Origin: DATFYM01 sp035315065
GTDB taxonomy: Bacteria; Acidobacteriota; Terriglobia; UBA7540
Reading direction: 5' to 3'
Assembly (NCBI GenBank): GCA_035315065.1
Contig: DATFYM010000092.1
Span: 1-43,419 of the forward strand
Length of the DNA: 43,419 nt
How positions within the stretch are numbered: the stretch's first letter is position 1; each line of letters starts with the position of its first letter. A model generated the notes under the pieces. It was not told the DNA's origin. It saw only the letters and a list, made by a program, of their open reading frames with translations, and did no database searches. Position numbers and translations under genes: made by a program. Shown piece after piece: positions 23,128 through 31,888 of the stretch.

Positions 23128-25638
23128 GTGGCCAAGCTGTTTTCATCGTCGGCGCTGATAGCCCTGATCCTCGGCGCGGCGGCGGCCAGCGCGCAAACCA
23201 GCGCACAGACCGGCGCACCTAAGTACGAACAACCGCCCCAAGCGGTTCTCGACGTGTTGAACGCGCCAGTGACGCCGGACGTGAGCGTCAGCCCCACGCG
23301 GGACGTCGTGCTGCTTTATTCGCCGTCGCTTTATCCTCCGATTGGCGACCTTGCCCAGCCCATGCTGCGCCTCGCCGGGGTACGCATTAATCCGGCCAAC
23401 AACGGCGCCCACAACCCGCCACGTTTCACCGATTATGTACTCAAGCGGGTCGCCGACGGCAGCGAGATCAAGGTCACGCTGCCGGTCGATCCCTCCGGGC
23501 CGCACCTGAGCCCGCCGATGTGGTCCCCGGACGGCAAGCGTTTCGCATTCATCAACACGGCCAGCAAGACCGTCGAGTTGTGGGTGGGTAACGCCGAAAC
23601 CGGCGCTGCTCACGCCATCAGCGACGTGCACCTGAATTCTTCGCTGGGCGCACCCTGCGAGTGGATGCCGGATAGCCAGGCGCTGCTATGCCGCACAGTG
23701 CCCGCCGGACGCGGCGCTCCGCCGCAAGCTTCGCTGGTCCCCGCCGGCCCACACATCGAGGAGAGTTTCGGCAAGGCGGCCCCGCAGCCCACCTTCGAGG
23801 ACCTGCTGCAAAACGACTTCGACCAGAAGCTCTTCGACTACTACGCCACTTCGCAACTGGAGCTGGTGAGTGTCGCCACGCACAGTCTGGGTTCCAAGAT
23901 CTCCGTGACCGTGGAGCACGCCACCCGTCTCGGCCAGCCGGCCATCTTCAGCGCTGTCGCTCCTGCACCCGACGGCAAACACATTCTAGTGGAACGCCTC
24001 CGCCGGCCGTACTCCGCGCTGGTGCCGTTCGAGGACTTCCCGCGCGAGGTGGAGGTGTGGAATCGCACCGGGCGCCTGGTCTCGAAAGTGGCCACCCTGC
24101 CCCTGCACGAAAATACGCCGCTCGGCGGCGTGCCTACCGGCCCACGCGACTTTTCCTGGCAGGCGACCGCGCCCGCCACCCTGGTGTGGGTGGAGGCACT
24201 CGACGGCGGCAACCCACGCAAAAAGGTGACGCCCCGCGATCGCGTGCTGAGGCTCGACGTGGCCGCGCTCGCCCCGCAGGGCGGGGCCGAGGCCGCGCCC
24301 ACCGAGATGCTGAAGACGGAAGAGAGGTTCTCCAACATCGTTTGGGGAGAGCGTGGCGACTTGGCCATCGTGCGCGACTACGTCCGCGACAAACAGCGTC
24401 GCCGCGCCTTCTTCTTCAACCCCAAGGACCTTTCCGCGCCGCCGCGCTTGGTTTGGGACCTAAGCGTGGAAGAGCGCTATCACGACCCCGGCCAACCGGT
24501 GATGCGCGTGCTCCCGAACGGCCAGCGCGCTATGCTCCAGGACGGTGACAGCATCTACCTTGAGGGCTTGGGGGCCTCGGCCGAGGGCGACCGGCCGTTC
24601 CTGGACCGCTTTAACGTCAAGACGCTCGAAGCCCGGCGGCTTTTCCGCTGCGACGATCAGAGCTACGAAAGCGTGGCGGCGCTACTCGCGCCCGACGCGT
24701 CCAAGTTCCTCACCCGGCGTGAGACCCCCGCCGATCCACCCAACTATTTCATCCATACAGCTTCGGGAGGGAGCGAGGCCTTTACCCATTTCCCCAACCC
24801 GACGCCGCAACTGCTCGGCATCAAGAAGGAACTGGCCACCTACCAGCGCCCCGACGGCGTCGGCCTCTCGATGACCCTTTATCTACCTCCCGACTACCAG
24901 CCGGGAGAGCGCCGCCCGGCGGTGATGTGGGCTTATCCTCTGGAGTACACCAGCGCCGCCCTGGCCTCGCAGGTGGCCGGCTCGCCTCATCGTTTCACCG
25001 TGATCCGCGGCCCTTCCGAGCTTTTCTTCCTCCTTGCCGGCTACGTGGTGCTCGAGAACGCCGCCATGCCCGTGGTGGGGGATCCGGAGACGATGAACAA
25101 CACTTACATCGAGCAAGTTGTCGCCGACGCCAAAGCGGCCATCGACAAAGCGGCCGAGATGGGCGTTATCGATCCGGCGCGCGTAGGCGTGGGCGGCCAC
25201 AGCTACGGCGCGTTCATGACCGCCAACCTGCTGGCCCACTCCGACCTGTTCCGCGCCGGCATCGCGCGCAGCGGAGCCTATAACCGCACTCTGACCCCGT
25301 TCACCTTCCAGAGTGAGCGGCGGACGCTGTGGGAGGCGCCGGACGTGTACATCAAGCTGTCGCCCTTCATGTTCGCGGATAAGATCAAGGCGCCCATCCT
25401 GCTCATCCACGGCGAGGCCGACAACAACTCGGGGACGTTTCCCATTCAGTCGGAGCGCATGTACCGAGCCCTCAAGGGCAACGGCGCCTCGGTCCGCTAC
25501 GTGACGCTGCCGGACGAAGCGCACGGGTACGCGGCGCGCGAATCCATCCAGCACGTTCTGTGGGAGATGCTGCGCTGGTTCGATCAGTACGTGAAGAACG
25601 CGTCGCCCGGCGTGTCGCCGACGAACGCCACACCCTGA
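23128..25638 (+). CDS. S9 family peptidase (prolyl oligopeptidase / glutamyl endopeptidase-like)
   Basis: An exported serine peptidase of 836 aa. With GTG 23128 as start, the protein opens with a clean signal peptide (VAKLFSSSALIALILGAAAA then SAQ). ATG 23047 would add 27 residues and is the alternative. Residues about 45-600 form a beta-propeller. The C-terminal alpha/beta-hydrolase domain has GGHSYGAFM with catalytic Ser692, GEADNNSGTFP with Asp765, and DEAHGY with His799, all in the correct order. The best comparison is the S9D branch, which includes glutamyl endopeptidases. It probably degrades peptides in the periplasm. The DNA after its stop, in the same frame, encodes a remnant of another gene. 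Confidence 0.9.
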   Translation: MAKLFSSSALIALILGAAAASAQTSAQTGAPKYEQPPQAVLDVLNAPVTPDVSVSPTRDVVLLYSPSLYPPIGDLAQPMLRLAGVRINPANNGAHNPPRFTDYVLKRVADGSEIKVTLPVDPSGPHLSPPMWSPDGKRFAFINTASKTVELWVGNAETGAAHAISDVHLNSSLGAPCEWMPDSQALLCRTVPAGRGAPPQASLVPAGPHIEESFGKAAPQPTFEDLLQNDFDQKLFDYYATSQLELVSVATHSLGSKISVTVEHATRLGQPAIFSAVAPAPDGKHILVERLRRPYSALVPFEDFPREVEVWNRTGRLVSKVATLPLHENTPLGGVPTGPRDFSWQATAPATLVWVEALDGGNPRKKVTPRDRVLRLDVAALAPQGGAEAAPTEMLKTEERFSNIVWGERGDLAIVRDYVRDKQRRRAFFFNPKDLSAPPRLVWDLSVEERYHDPGQPVMRVLPNGQRAMLQDGDSIYLEGLGASAEGDRPFLDRFNVKTLEARRLFRCDDQSYESVAALLAPDASKFLTRRETPADPPNYFIHTASGGSEAFTHFPNPTPQLLGIKKELATYQRPDGVGLSMTLYLPPDYQPGERRPAVMWAYPLEYTSAALASQVAGSPHRFTVIRGPSELFFLLAGYVVLENAAMPVVGDPETMNNTYIEQVVADAKAAIDKAAEMGVIDPARVGVGGHSYGAFMTANLLAHSDLFRAGIARSGAYNRTLTPFTFQSERRTLWEAPDVYIKLSPFMFADKIKAPILLIHGEADNNSGTFPIQSERMYRALKGNGASVRYVTLPDEAHGYAARESIQHVLWEMLRWFDQYVKNASPGVSPTNATP

Positions 25639-25830
25639 GCCGTCGATGAGTGGCAGGTGGCTGGCGCTCTCATCCTGGGATCGAGGTGGGCGCTCGCGAC
25701 CGCAGCCTTGATCGTGATCATGCTCATCTGGCGCACGGCGATGGAGGACCGAACGCTTCGCCAGGAAGTGCGGGGATATGAGGAATACTCCGCCGTCACA
25801 CGATTCCGTCTTGTCCCAGGGCTTTGGTAA
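25639..25830 (+). pseudogene. Remnant of an isoprenylcysteine/phospholipid methyltransferase-type gene (C-terminal end)
   Basis: Starting right after the peptidase stop and in the same frame, 60 codons read ALILGSRWALATAALIVIML, then WRTAMEDRTLRQEV, then GYEEYSAVTRFRLVPGLW and a TAA at 25828-25830. The ending (E/D-R-x-L-x-x-E, G-Y-x-x-Y, R-x-R-L-x-P-G-x-W) is the hallmark of the ICMT/PEMT methyltransferase family. The catalytic front and most membrane helices are absent, so it is a fragment left by deletion. Confidence 0.6.
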
Positions 25831-25883
25831 CTGAGATGTGTCCAAGGCCCGTGATCGGACCGTTGCGATCACTGGCATTGGCG

Positions 25884-25925
25884 CTCTTTCAATGGCCCAA
25901 TGACTCAATCGCCCGATCACCCAAT
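25884..25925. repeat. Heptamer-like words overlapping the dinB start
   Basis: The words CAATGGC/CCAATGA/CTCAATC/GCCCGAT/CACCCAA follow each other with a period near 7. They contain the dinB start codon and encode its first eight or nine residues (MTQSPDHPI). Confidence 0.5.
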
Positions 25926-27090
25926 TCGCTCCATTCTCCACGTCGACATGGACGCCTTCTACGTTTCCGTGGAAGAACTGGAGAACCCTTCGCTCAAGGG
26001 CAAAGCCGTGGTGGTGGGGGCCGACCCTTACGGCCGCGGCGTGGTGGCAGCGGCGAGCTACGAAGCGCGAAAGTTCGGAGTACACTCGGCCCAACCCATC
26101 CAGCAAGCCAGGAAACTGTGTCCTCACGCGATCTTTCTGCGCGGCGATCACGCCAAGTACGGCCTCTATTCAAGCCAGATCCACAAGATCCTGGAGGAGT
26201 TCACGCCGGTGGTGGAGATGGTCTCTATCGACGAAGCCTATCTCGATCTCACGGGCTCCGAGCGACTGCTCGGTCCGACCTTCGCCGCGGCCGACCGCCT
26301 CGTCCGGAGCGTCAAGGCCCGAACCGGGCTCAATTGCTCTGTTGGGGCCTCGACCTCGCACCTGGTTTCCAAGATCGCCTCGGACCAGGCCAAGCCGCAC
26401 GGCCTTCTCTTCGTCTTCCCTGGCTGTGAGGCAAAGTTCCTCGCGCCGCTCCCCATCCGCCGCATGCCGGGCATCGGCAAGGTGACCGAACCAGAACTGC
26501 TCGCGCTCGGCATTCACACCATCGGCGACTTGCAGCACTGGAGCCCCGAGGGGCTGGAGCAACGGTTCGGCAAATACGGTGGGTGGCTGTACCGGAAAGC
26601 GCGCGGCCAAGAGATCGACGCTTACGGCTACGAGGAACAGCCAAAGTCGATCAGCCACGAGACCACGTTCGACACCGACACCGGCGATGGCGGCGAGGTG
26701 GAGCGCACCCTCTCCTACCTTGCCCAACTCGTCGGACGCCGGCTGCGCGATCACGGGCTTCACGCGCGCACAGTGGGACTGAAGCTACGTTACGCCGACT
26801 TCCGCACCCTCACCCGCGACGTGACCGTTGATGAGCCCACGCAGCTCGACTACGTGATCTTTGCCAACGTGCTGGCGCTGCTGGAGAAGGCGTGGAACCG
26901 CAAGCTCAAGGTGCGCTTGCTGGGTGTGCGCGCCTCCAACCTGGAGCGGCATGTCTTCCAACGCAACTTGCTGGAGGCTCCCCAAGTGGACAAGTTGGGC
27001 CGGCTCTTGCATGCCGCGGACGAGGTTCGCGACCGCTACGGCTTCAACGCCGTGCAACTGGCACGGTCACTCGAACCGCGGAAGAAGTGA
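25900..27090 (+). CDS. dinB: DNA polymerase IV (Y-family translesion polymerase)
   Basis: A 396-aa polymerase. The catalytic carboxylates are visible as HVDMDAFYVSVEE (Asp16 and Asp18) and SIDEAYLDLTG (Asp111, Glu112). VVVGADPYGRGVVAAASYEA, GASTSHLVSKIASDQAKP and the helix-hairpin-helix region PIRRMPGIGKVTEPEL follow. The little-finger domain occupies the last 150 residues. It copies past damaged bases and is often under SOS control; no LexA box is obvious upstream. The N-terminal eight or nine residues come from a repeat-like sequence and no Shine-Dalgarno is clear, so the start is less sure than the rest. A heptamer block (GTGACGA/GTGACAA) follows directly after the stop. Confidence 0.93.
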   Translation: MTQSPDHPIRSILHVDMDAFYVSVEELENPSLKGKAVVVGADPYGRGVVAAASYEARKFGVHSAQPIQQARKLCPHAIFLRGDHAKYGLYSSQIHKILEEFTPVVEMVSIDEAYLDLTGSERLLGPTFAAADRLVRSVKARTGLNCSVGASTSHLVSKIASDQAKPHGLLFVFPGCEAKFLAPLPIRRMPGIGKVTEPELLALGIHTIGDLQHWSPEGLEQRFGKYGGWLYRKARGQEIDAYGYEEQPKSISHETTFDTDTGDGGEVERTLSYLAQLVGRRLRDHGLHARTVGLKLRYADFRTLTRDVTVDEPTQLDYVIFANVLALLEKAWNRKLKVRLLGVRASNLERHVFQRNLLEAPQVDKLGRLLHAADEVRDRYGFNAVQLARSLEPRKK

Positions 27091-27118
27091 CGAGTGACAA
27101 GTGACGAGTGACGAGCAG
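27088..27118. repeat. Heptamer block after dinB
   Basis: Four consecutive 7-bp words (GTGACGA, GTGACAA, GTGACGA, GTGACGA) begin at the dinB stop codon and end before the RND gene. Confidence 0.75.
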
Positions 27119-27149
27119 TCAATTCGGCCACCTGCCGTTCTCGCTTCTT

Positions 27150-30100
27150 TTAGCGCAAAACGTGGTTCATAGTCTGAGGCTCAGCGGTCTCCGTTGACCC
27201 GTTGAAGGCCAGTGCGGGAGCGAGTTCGGTTTTCCGCCCAAAGAGATTGCCCAGCCACTTCTGGAAAGAATCCAGGTACGTATAATAAACAGGCGTAATG
27301 TAGAGCGTGATTAATTGCGAGACGAGGAGCCCACCCACTACCGCGAGGCCAAGTGGCCGCCGTGTTTCGGCGCTGGCGCTAAGGCCGAGGGCGATAGGCA
27401 GCGTGCCCATCAGGGCCGCCATGGTGGTCATCATGATGGGACGGAAGCGAATGAGGCAGCCCTCGTAGATCGCGTCGGCGGTGTTCTTGCCTTCCTTTCG
27501 CTCGGCGGCCAGCGCGAAGTCGATCATCATGATGGCATTCTTCTTGACGATGCCGATGAGCATGATGATGCCCACGAAGCCATAGAGGTTGAGCTCGTAC
27601 TTGAAAAGCATCAGGATGGCAATCGCCCCGAAGCCGGCGGAAGGCAGCCCCGAGAGAATGGTGATTGGGTGGATGAAGCTCTCATAGAGGATGCCTAGCA
27701 GGGCGTAAATCAAGAAGATGGTCAGTACCAGCAGGACTCCGAGGCCTACCAGCGATGCTTGATAAGCCTGAGCCTCACCCTGGAAGCTGCCGGCGATGGT
27801 AGCCGGAAGAGTTTTGTGGGCTAGATCCTCCACCCGCTTCACGGCATCACCCAGGGCCACGCCGGGGACGAGGCCGAAGCTCAAGGTAACGGAGGGAAGT
27901 TGTCCCGTATGGTTGACGGCCAGCGGCCCCAGGTTCTGAGTGAACCGGGCGACGGCGTTGAGCGGGATCAGTCTCCCGGTCGATGACCGGATGTAGAGCA
28001 TGGAAAGCACATTCGGGTCACGTTGGTATTGAGGCTCGAGCTCGACGATCACTTTGTACTCGTTGTCAGGCCGGTAGATGGTGGAAATCTGCCGGTCACC
28101 ATAGGCGGAGGCCAGCGCATCCTCAACTTGAAAGGCAGTGACGCCCAGCGCGGAGGCCTTGTCGCGATCGATTTCCACGTTCACCTGCGGGTTCGCAATC
28201 TGGAGGTCGGTGTTGACATCACGCAAACCGGGAATTTGGGCCATCTTGGCCATGAGCAGGTTCGACTCGCGATAAAGCTCTCCGGTGTCGGAACCCTGCA
28301 AGCTGTATTGGTAGGGGCTCTTGGTCAGTTGGCCGCCAATCTGGATTGGCGGGGGGTTCTGCATGAAAGCCATGATGCCCGGAACCGAGAACAGCTTGGG
28401 CCGCAGTTCGTTAATCACATCGTCAGTGCTCATGTGTCTCGGCCAAATGGAGGTGGCCAGCTTGTAGAAGGCCATCATGCCCGGCGCTGCCAGGATTCCC
28501 TCGCGCGCCGGAAGCGGTGCGAGTCCCCGTTCTGAGTTGTCCTTGAGATGGCAGAAAAAGATGCCGGTGTTTCCAGCGAACCCCGCGAAGCCCGCGCCCG
28601 CCAGCGAGAACGTGCTCTCGATATTGGGATCGTTGATCACGAGATTGGTGACGGCTAGTTGGTGTTGCCGCATGGAGTCAACGGAGATGCCCTGTTGCGC
28701 CTGGGTGAAGCCGATCAGCAAGCCGGAATCCTCGCTGGAGAGGAAGCCTTTGGGGATCTTGAAGAAAACGTAGAGGCTCGCCCCCAGCAGGACCAAGGAA
28801 GCAACGAAGGTGGCGAAGCGATGCCGCAGCACGCCCCTCAGACTCCAGTCGTAGCCCCTCAACATGCCCTGGAAGACACGCTCCGTGGCAGTGTAAAGCC
28901 GGCCGTGTTTTTCGCTCGCGGGGGGACGCACGAATCGACTGCAGAGCATGGGAGTAAGAGTCAGAGACACAAATCCGGAAACCAGCACTGCGGTCGCGAT
29001 GGTCACGGCGAATTCATGCAGGAGGCGGCCCAGGATTCCACCCAGGAAAAGCACGGGAATGAACACCGCGGCCAGCGAAAGCGTCATCGACAGAATGGTG
29101 AAGCTGATTTCTTTCGATCCGTTCAGCGCGGCGTCGAGCACACTCTCGCCCATTTCCATGTGGCGGACAATGTTCTCCAGCATCACGATGGCGTCATCCA
29201 CCACGAAGCCCACCGAAAGCGTGAGCGCCATGAGCGAGAGGTTGTCTACGGTGTAGCCCAGGAGGTACATGATAGCGAAGGTGCCGATGATCGACATCGG
29301 CAGCGCCAGACTGGGAATAATGGTGGCGGAGAGGTTGCGCAGGAAAAGAAAGATCACCATCACCACCAGGGCAATGGTGAGGTAGAGCGTAAACTTGACG
29401 TCCTGCACCGAGGCGCGAATGGTCTCGGACCGGTCGTAGCCGACGCTCATCTCAATCGAGGGGGGTATCTGCGACCGGAAGGCGGACAGGAGTTTCCTGA
29501 TGTTGTCCACCACCTGGACGGTATTGGTGCCCGGCTGCTTCCGGATGGCCAGCACTTCGGCTTGCACGCCGTTGCTCCACATGATCACTTTGTCGTTCTG
29601 AACGCTATCAATGATGTTGCCCAGCTCTTCCAGCCGCACCGGTGAGCCGCCGCGATAAGCCACAATCATCGGACGATAGGCTGCTGAGTCCAGGAGCTGA
29701 CCGTTGGCCTGCACGGAGAAGGCCTTGGTCGCGCCGGTAAGGAGCCCGGTCGGGAGGTTGACGTTGGCGGTCTGAATGGCGGACGTTACCTCGTCAATGC
29801 CGATGCCACGAGCAGCAAGAGCTTTGGGGTCAAGCTGAGCCCGCACCGCGTATTTCTGCTCGCCAAACACCTGCACCTGCGCCACGCCACTCACCGTGGA
29901 GATACGCTCTGCCATTACGGTGTCTGCGTAGTGGTCTACGGTGGAGAGGGGAAGGGTGGCCGAGCTCACCGACATGTACATGATCGGCTGATCGGCCGGA
30001 TTCACCTTCTGATAGGTGGGAGGGCTGGGCATATCCGTGGGAAGCTGCCCCTGGACCGCCGCGATGGCGGCTTGAACGTCCAGCGCCGCGGCGTCGATGT

Positions 30101-30398
30101 TGCGGCTTAAGGTGAACTGTAGCGTGATCGAGCTGAAGCCCTGGGTGTTGACCGAGGTCATCGAATCCAGACCCGCGATGGTGGAGAACTGCCGCTCGAG
30201 AGGCGTCGCCACCGCGGAGGCCATCGTGTCCGGGTTGGCTCCGGGAAGCGCCGCGGACACCTGGATCGTCGGGTAATCGACGTTTGGCAGATCGCTCACC
30301 GGCAACTGACGATAGGCGATGATGCCGAAGACGAGGATTGCCGCCGTGACCAGCGTGGTCATGACGGGCCGCCGGATGAAGATTTCTGCGATGTTCAT
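27150..30398 (-). CDS. RND multidrug efflux pump, inner-membrane transporter (AcrB/MdtB-like)
   Basis: A 1082-aa protein, standard for the hydrophobe/amphiphile efflux (HAE-1) type. It begins with MNIAEIFIRRPVMTTLVTAA and has twelve membrane helices with two large periplasmic loops. The proton relay is in VGFVVDDAIVMLENIVRHME (two Asp in helix 4). FVGIIMLIGIVKKNAIMMID and a late IRFRPIMMTTMAALMGTLPI are further hallmarks. It exports drugs or detergents with a periplasmic adaptor and an outer-membrane channel. The adaptor gene is directly upstream and overlaps by ATGA at 30395-30398, so the two are coupled. No TolC/OprM-type channel gene follows, so the channel must be elsewhere. Confidence 0.95.
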   Translation of the reverse strand: MNIAEIFIRRPVMTTLVTAAILVFGIIAYRQLPVSDLPNVDYPTIQVSAALPGANPDTMASAVATPLERQFSTIAGLDSMTSVNTQGFSSITLQFTLSRNIDAAALDVQAAIAAVQGQLPTDMPSPPTYQKVNPADQPIMYMSVSSATLPLSTVDHYADTVMAERISTVSGVAQVQVFGEQKYAVRAQLDPKALAARGIGIDEVTSAIQTANVNLPTGLLTGATKAFSVQANGQLLDSAAYRPMIVAYRGGSPVRLEELGNIIDSVQNDKVIMWSNGVQAEVLAIRKQPGTNTVQVVDNIRKLLSAFRSQIPPSIEMSVGYDRSETIRASVQDVKFTLYLTIALVVMVIFLFLRNLSATIIPSLALPMSIIGTFAIMYLLGYTVDNLSLMALTLSVGFVVDDAIVMLENIVRHMEMGESVLDAALNGSKEISFTILSMTLSLAAVFIPVLFLGGILGRLLHEFAVTIATAVLVSGFVSLTLTPMLCSRFVRPPASEKHGRLYTATERVFQGMLRGYDWSLRGVLRHRFATFVASLVLLGASLYVFFKIPKGFLSSEDSGLLIGFTQAQQGISVDSMRQHQLAVTNLVINDPNIESTFSLAGAGFAGFAGNTGIFFCHLKDNSERGLAPLPAREGILAAPGMMAFYKLATSIWPRHMSTDDVINELRPKLFSVPGIMAFMQNPPPIQIGGQLTKSPYQYSLQGSDTGELYRESNLLMAKMAQIPGLRDVNTDLQIANPQVNVEIDRDKASALGVTAFQVEDALASAYGDRQISTIYRPDNEYKVIVELEPQYQRDPNVLSMLYIRSSTGRLIPLNAVARFTQNLGPLAVNHTGQLPSVTLSFGLVPGVALGDAVKRVEDLAHKTLPATIAGSFQGEAQAYQASLVGLGVLLVLTIFLIYALLGILYESFIHPITILSGLPSAGFGAIAILMLFKYELNLYGFVGIIMLIGIVKKNAIMMIDFALAAERKEGKNTADAIYEGCLIRFRPIMMTTMAALMGTLPIALGLSASAETRRPLGLAVVGGLLVSQLITLYITPVYYTYLDSFQKWLGNLFGRKTELAPALAFNGSTETAEPQTMNHVLR

Positions 30399-31573
30399 GG
30401 CTGACTCGCTGGTTTGGCTGGTGAGGAATCCCTGATAAGGACCTTGACCCCCGGAAACAACATGAGCTGGCCGTCGGTGACCACCACGGCGCCCGGCGTA
30501 ATCCCCTTCTCGATCACCGTCTGCCCTTCGATGGTCTCGCCGCTCACCACGGGCCGCATCTCCACGCTGTTGTCAGTTTTCAAAACAAAAACGTACTGGC
30601 CGCTTTGTCCGGTCTGGACAGCCTGGGACGGAACCACGGTGGCGTTGGTTAACGCACCGAGATCCAGAACCACGTTGACGAATTGCCCCGGCCACAAGCG
30701 CTTCTCTTCGTTCGCGAACGTTCCCTTCAGCATGATCGTCCCGGTGCTGCTGTCCACCGTATTGTTGATGAAGTCGAGCACTCCTTCCAGGGGTCGATTC
30801 TCCTGCCCCGGAATCGTGGCGGCGACGCGCAACCGGCTGTGCGCTCCATAGCTTCTGATCTGCGCCAGGTATTTCTCGGGCACCGAGAAGTCGACGTAGA
30901 TGGGAACAATCTGGTTGATCACCACCAGGCTCGTATCGTTGTTCTTCACCAGGTTGCCGGGCTGCACCAGCAGGCTTCCTGTCCGGCCTTCCATGGGAGA
31001 ATAGATCGAGCAGTAACCCAGGTTGATCTTGGCGCTCTCGATCGCTGCTTGATCGGCGCGCACGGTTGCGTCCAGCGCCGCGGCATTGGTCCGGAAGGTA
31101 TCGTACTGGTCCTTGGAGACCACGCCTTCCTGCTCCAGCGTCGCGTAGCGCTCGGATTGAACTCGGGCATTCTGGGCCTGGGCGGAATCGCGCGCCAGGT
31201 TGGCTTCCAACTGATGGAGAGCGACTTCGAACGGGCTGCGGTCAATGGTGTAGAGGAGTTGGCCCTTCTTCACGTCCTGCCCCTGAGTAAAGTAGGCCTT
31301 CTCCAGCGCACCGTCGATCTGGGACTTCACCGTGACGGTGGAATACGCTTCCACCGTCCCGATGGCGCGGACCTCCACTGGAACCGTCTTCTGAGTGGCG
31401 GTCCCCACCGTCACTGGCACGGTCATCGCCATCTGCTGCGGGGGCGCCGCCGCAACTTCCTTGTTCTTGCCCCCGCAGGCCGGGAGCAAGGCAAGGCAGG
31501 CTGCCACCGGTACCGTCGGCAGCCAGCACCTGCTTTCCAGCCAATTGTGATTCAGCACTCTTGAAAACACCAT
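30395..31573 (-). CDS. RND efflux periplasmic adaptor (membrane fusion protein, MdtA/MexA-like)
   Basis: A 392-aa lipoprotein adaptor. ATG 31573 is preferred: it has AGAGGA about 8 bases upstream and is followed by a signal peptide ending in the lipobox ALLPAC. The open frame continues upstream to 31879 without similarity. Body landmarks are VRAIGTVEAYSTVTVKSQID, GQDVKKGQLLYTIDRSPFE, a coiled-coil hairpin at about 105-165, INLGYCSIYSPMEGRTGSLL and RLWPGQFVNVVLDLG. It bridges the RND pump to an outer-membrane channel. Its stop overlaps the pump start (ATGA). Confidence 0.93.
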   Translation of the reverse strand: MVFSRVLNHNWLESRCWLPTVPVAACLALLPACGGKNKEVAAAPPQQMAMTVPVTVGTATQKTVPVEVRAIGTVEAYSTVTVKSQIDGALEKAYFTQGQDVKKGQLLYTIDRSPFEVALHQLEANLARDSAQAQNARVQSERYATLEQEGVVSKDQYDTFRTNAAALDATVRADQAAIESAKINLGYCSIYSPMEGRTGSLLVQPGNLVKNNDTSLVVINQIVPIYVDFSVPEKYLAQIRSYGAHSRLRVAATIPGQENRPLEGVLDFINNTVDSSTGTIMLKGTFANEEKRLWPGQFVNVVLDLGALTNATVVPSQAVQTGQSGQYVFVLKTDNSVEMRPVVSGETIEGQTVIEKGITPGAVVVTDGQLMLFPGVKVLIRDSSPAKPASQP

Positions 31574-31888
31574 CTTGCCAATCCTCTTGAGGCCTCTTGG
31601 GGCCCCTTGGGCGCGTGCCACGCCGACGCCGGTTCCAACGGAAGCCCGCTCGCAGCGCGTTCCTGTTTGACGTGCTACAGCGCTGCGGAGTTTCGTCCAA
31701 TGCGCCCAGCGTCGACGCTGGCGTAACCGGAAATCATAGCTTACCACGCCCTTGCTTAAGAAGTGGCGAGTGAGTTGAGTGGCTGAGTCATGCCCGCGTC
31801 GCTTGATTAGAGGAAGACAGTCTTCGTTTTCATTCTGACTTCTGGCTCCGGAATCAGAGACGAGCGCGGCCATCCCCACTGCGGCAGG
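31574..31888. other. Gap between ftsK and the efflux adaptor
   Basis: No gene is seen. Two heptamer blocks are present: GAGTGAG/TTGAGTG/GCTGAGT at 31768-31790 and TTCTGAC/TTCTGGC at about 31834-31848. The efflux promoter should lie here; a TATGAT-like -10 on the minus strand near 31740 has no good -35. Confidence 0.4.

Noticed and set aside
24883..26151. Long minus-strand frame (422 codons) opposite the S9 peptidase and dinB
   Set aside because: It is antisense to two clear genes, His/Arg-rich in a way typical of a shadow frame, and has no family features.
28659..29645. Plus-strand frame (328 codons) opposite the RND pump
   Set aside because: It lies fully within the pump gene and has a His/Gln/Glu-rich shadow composition.
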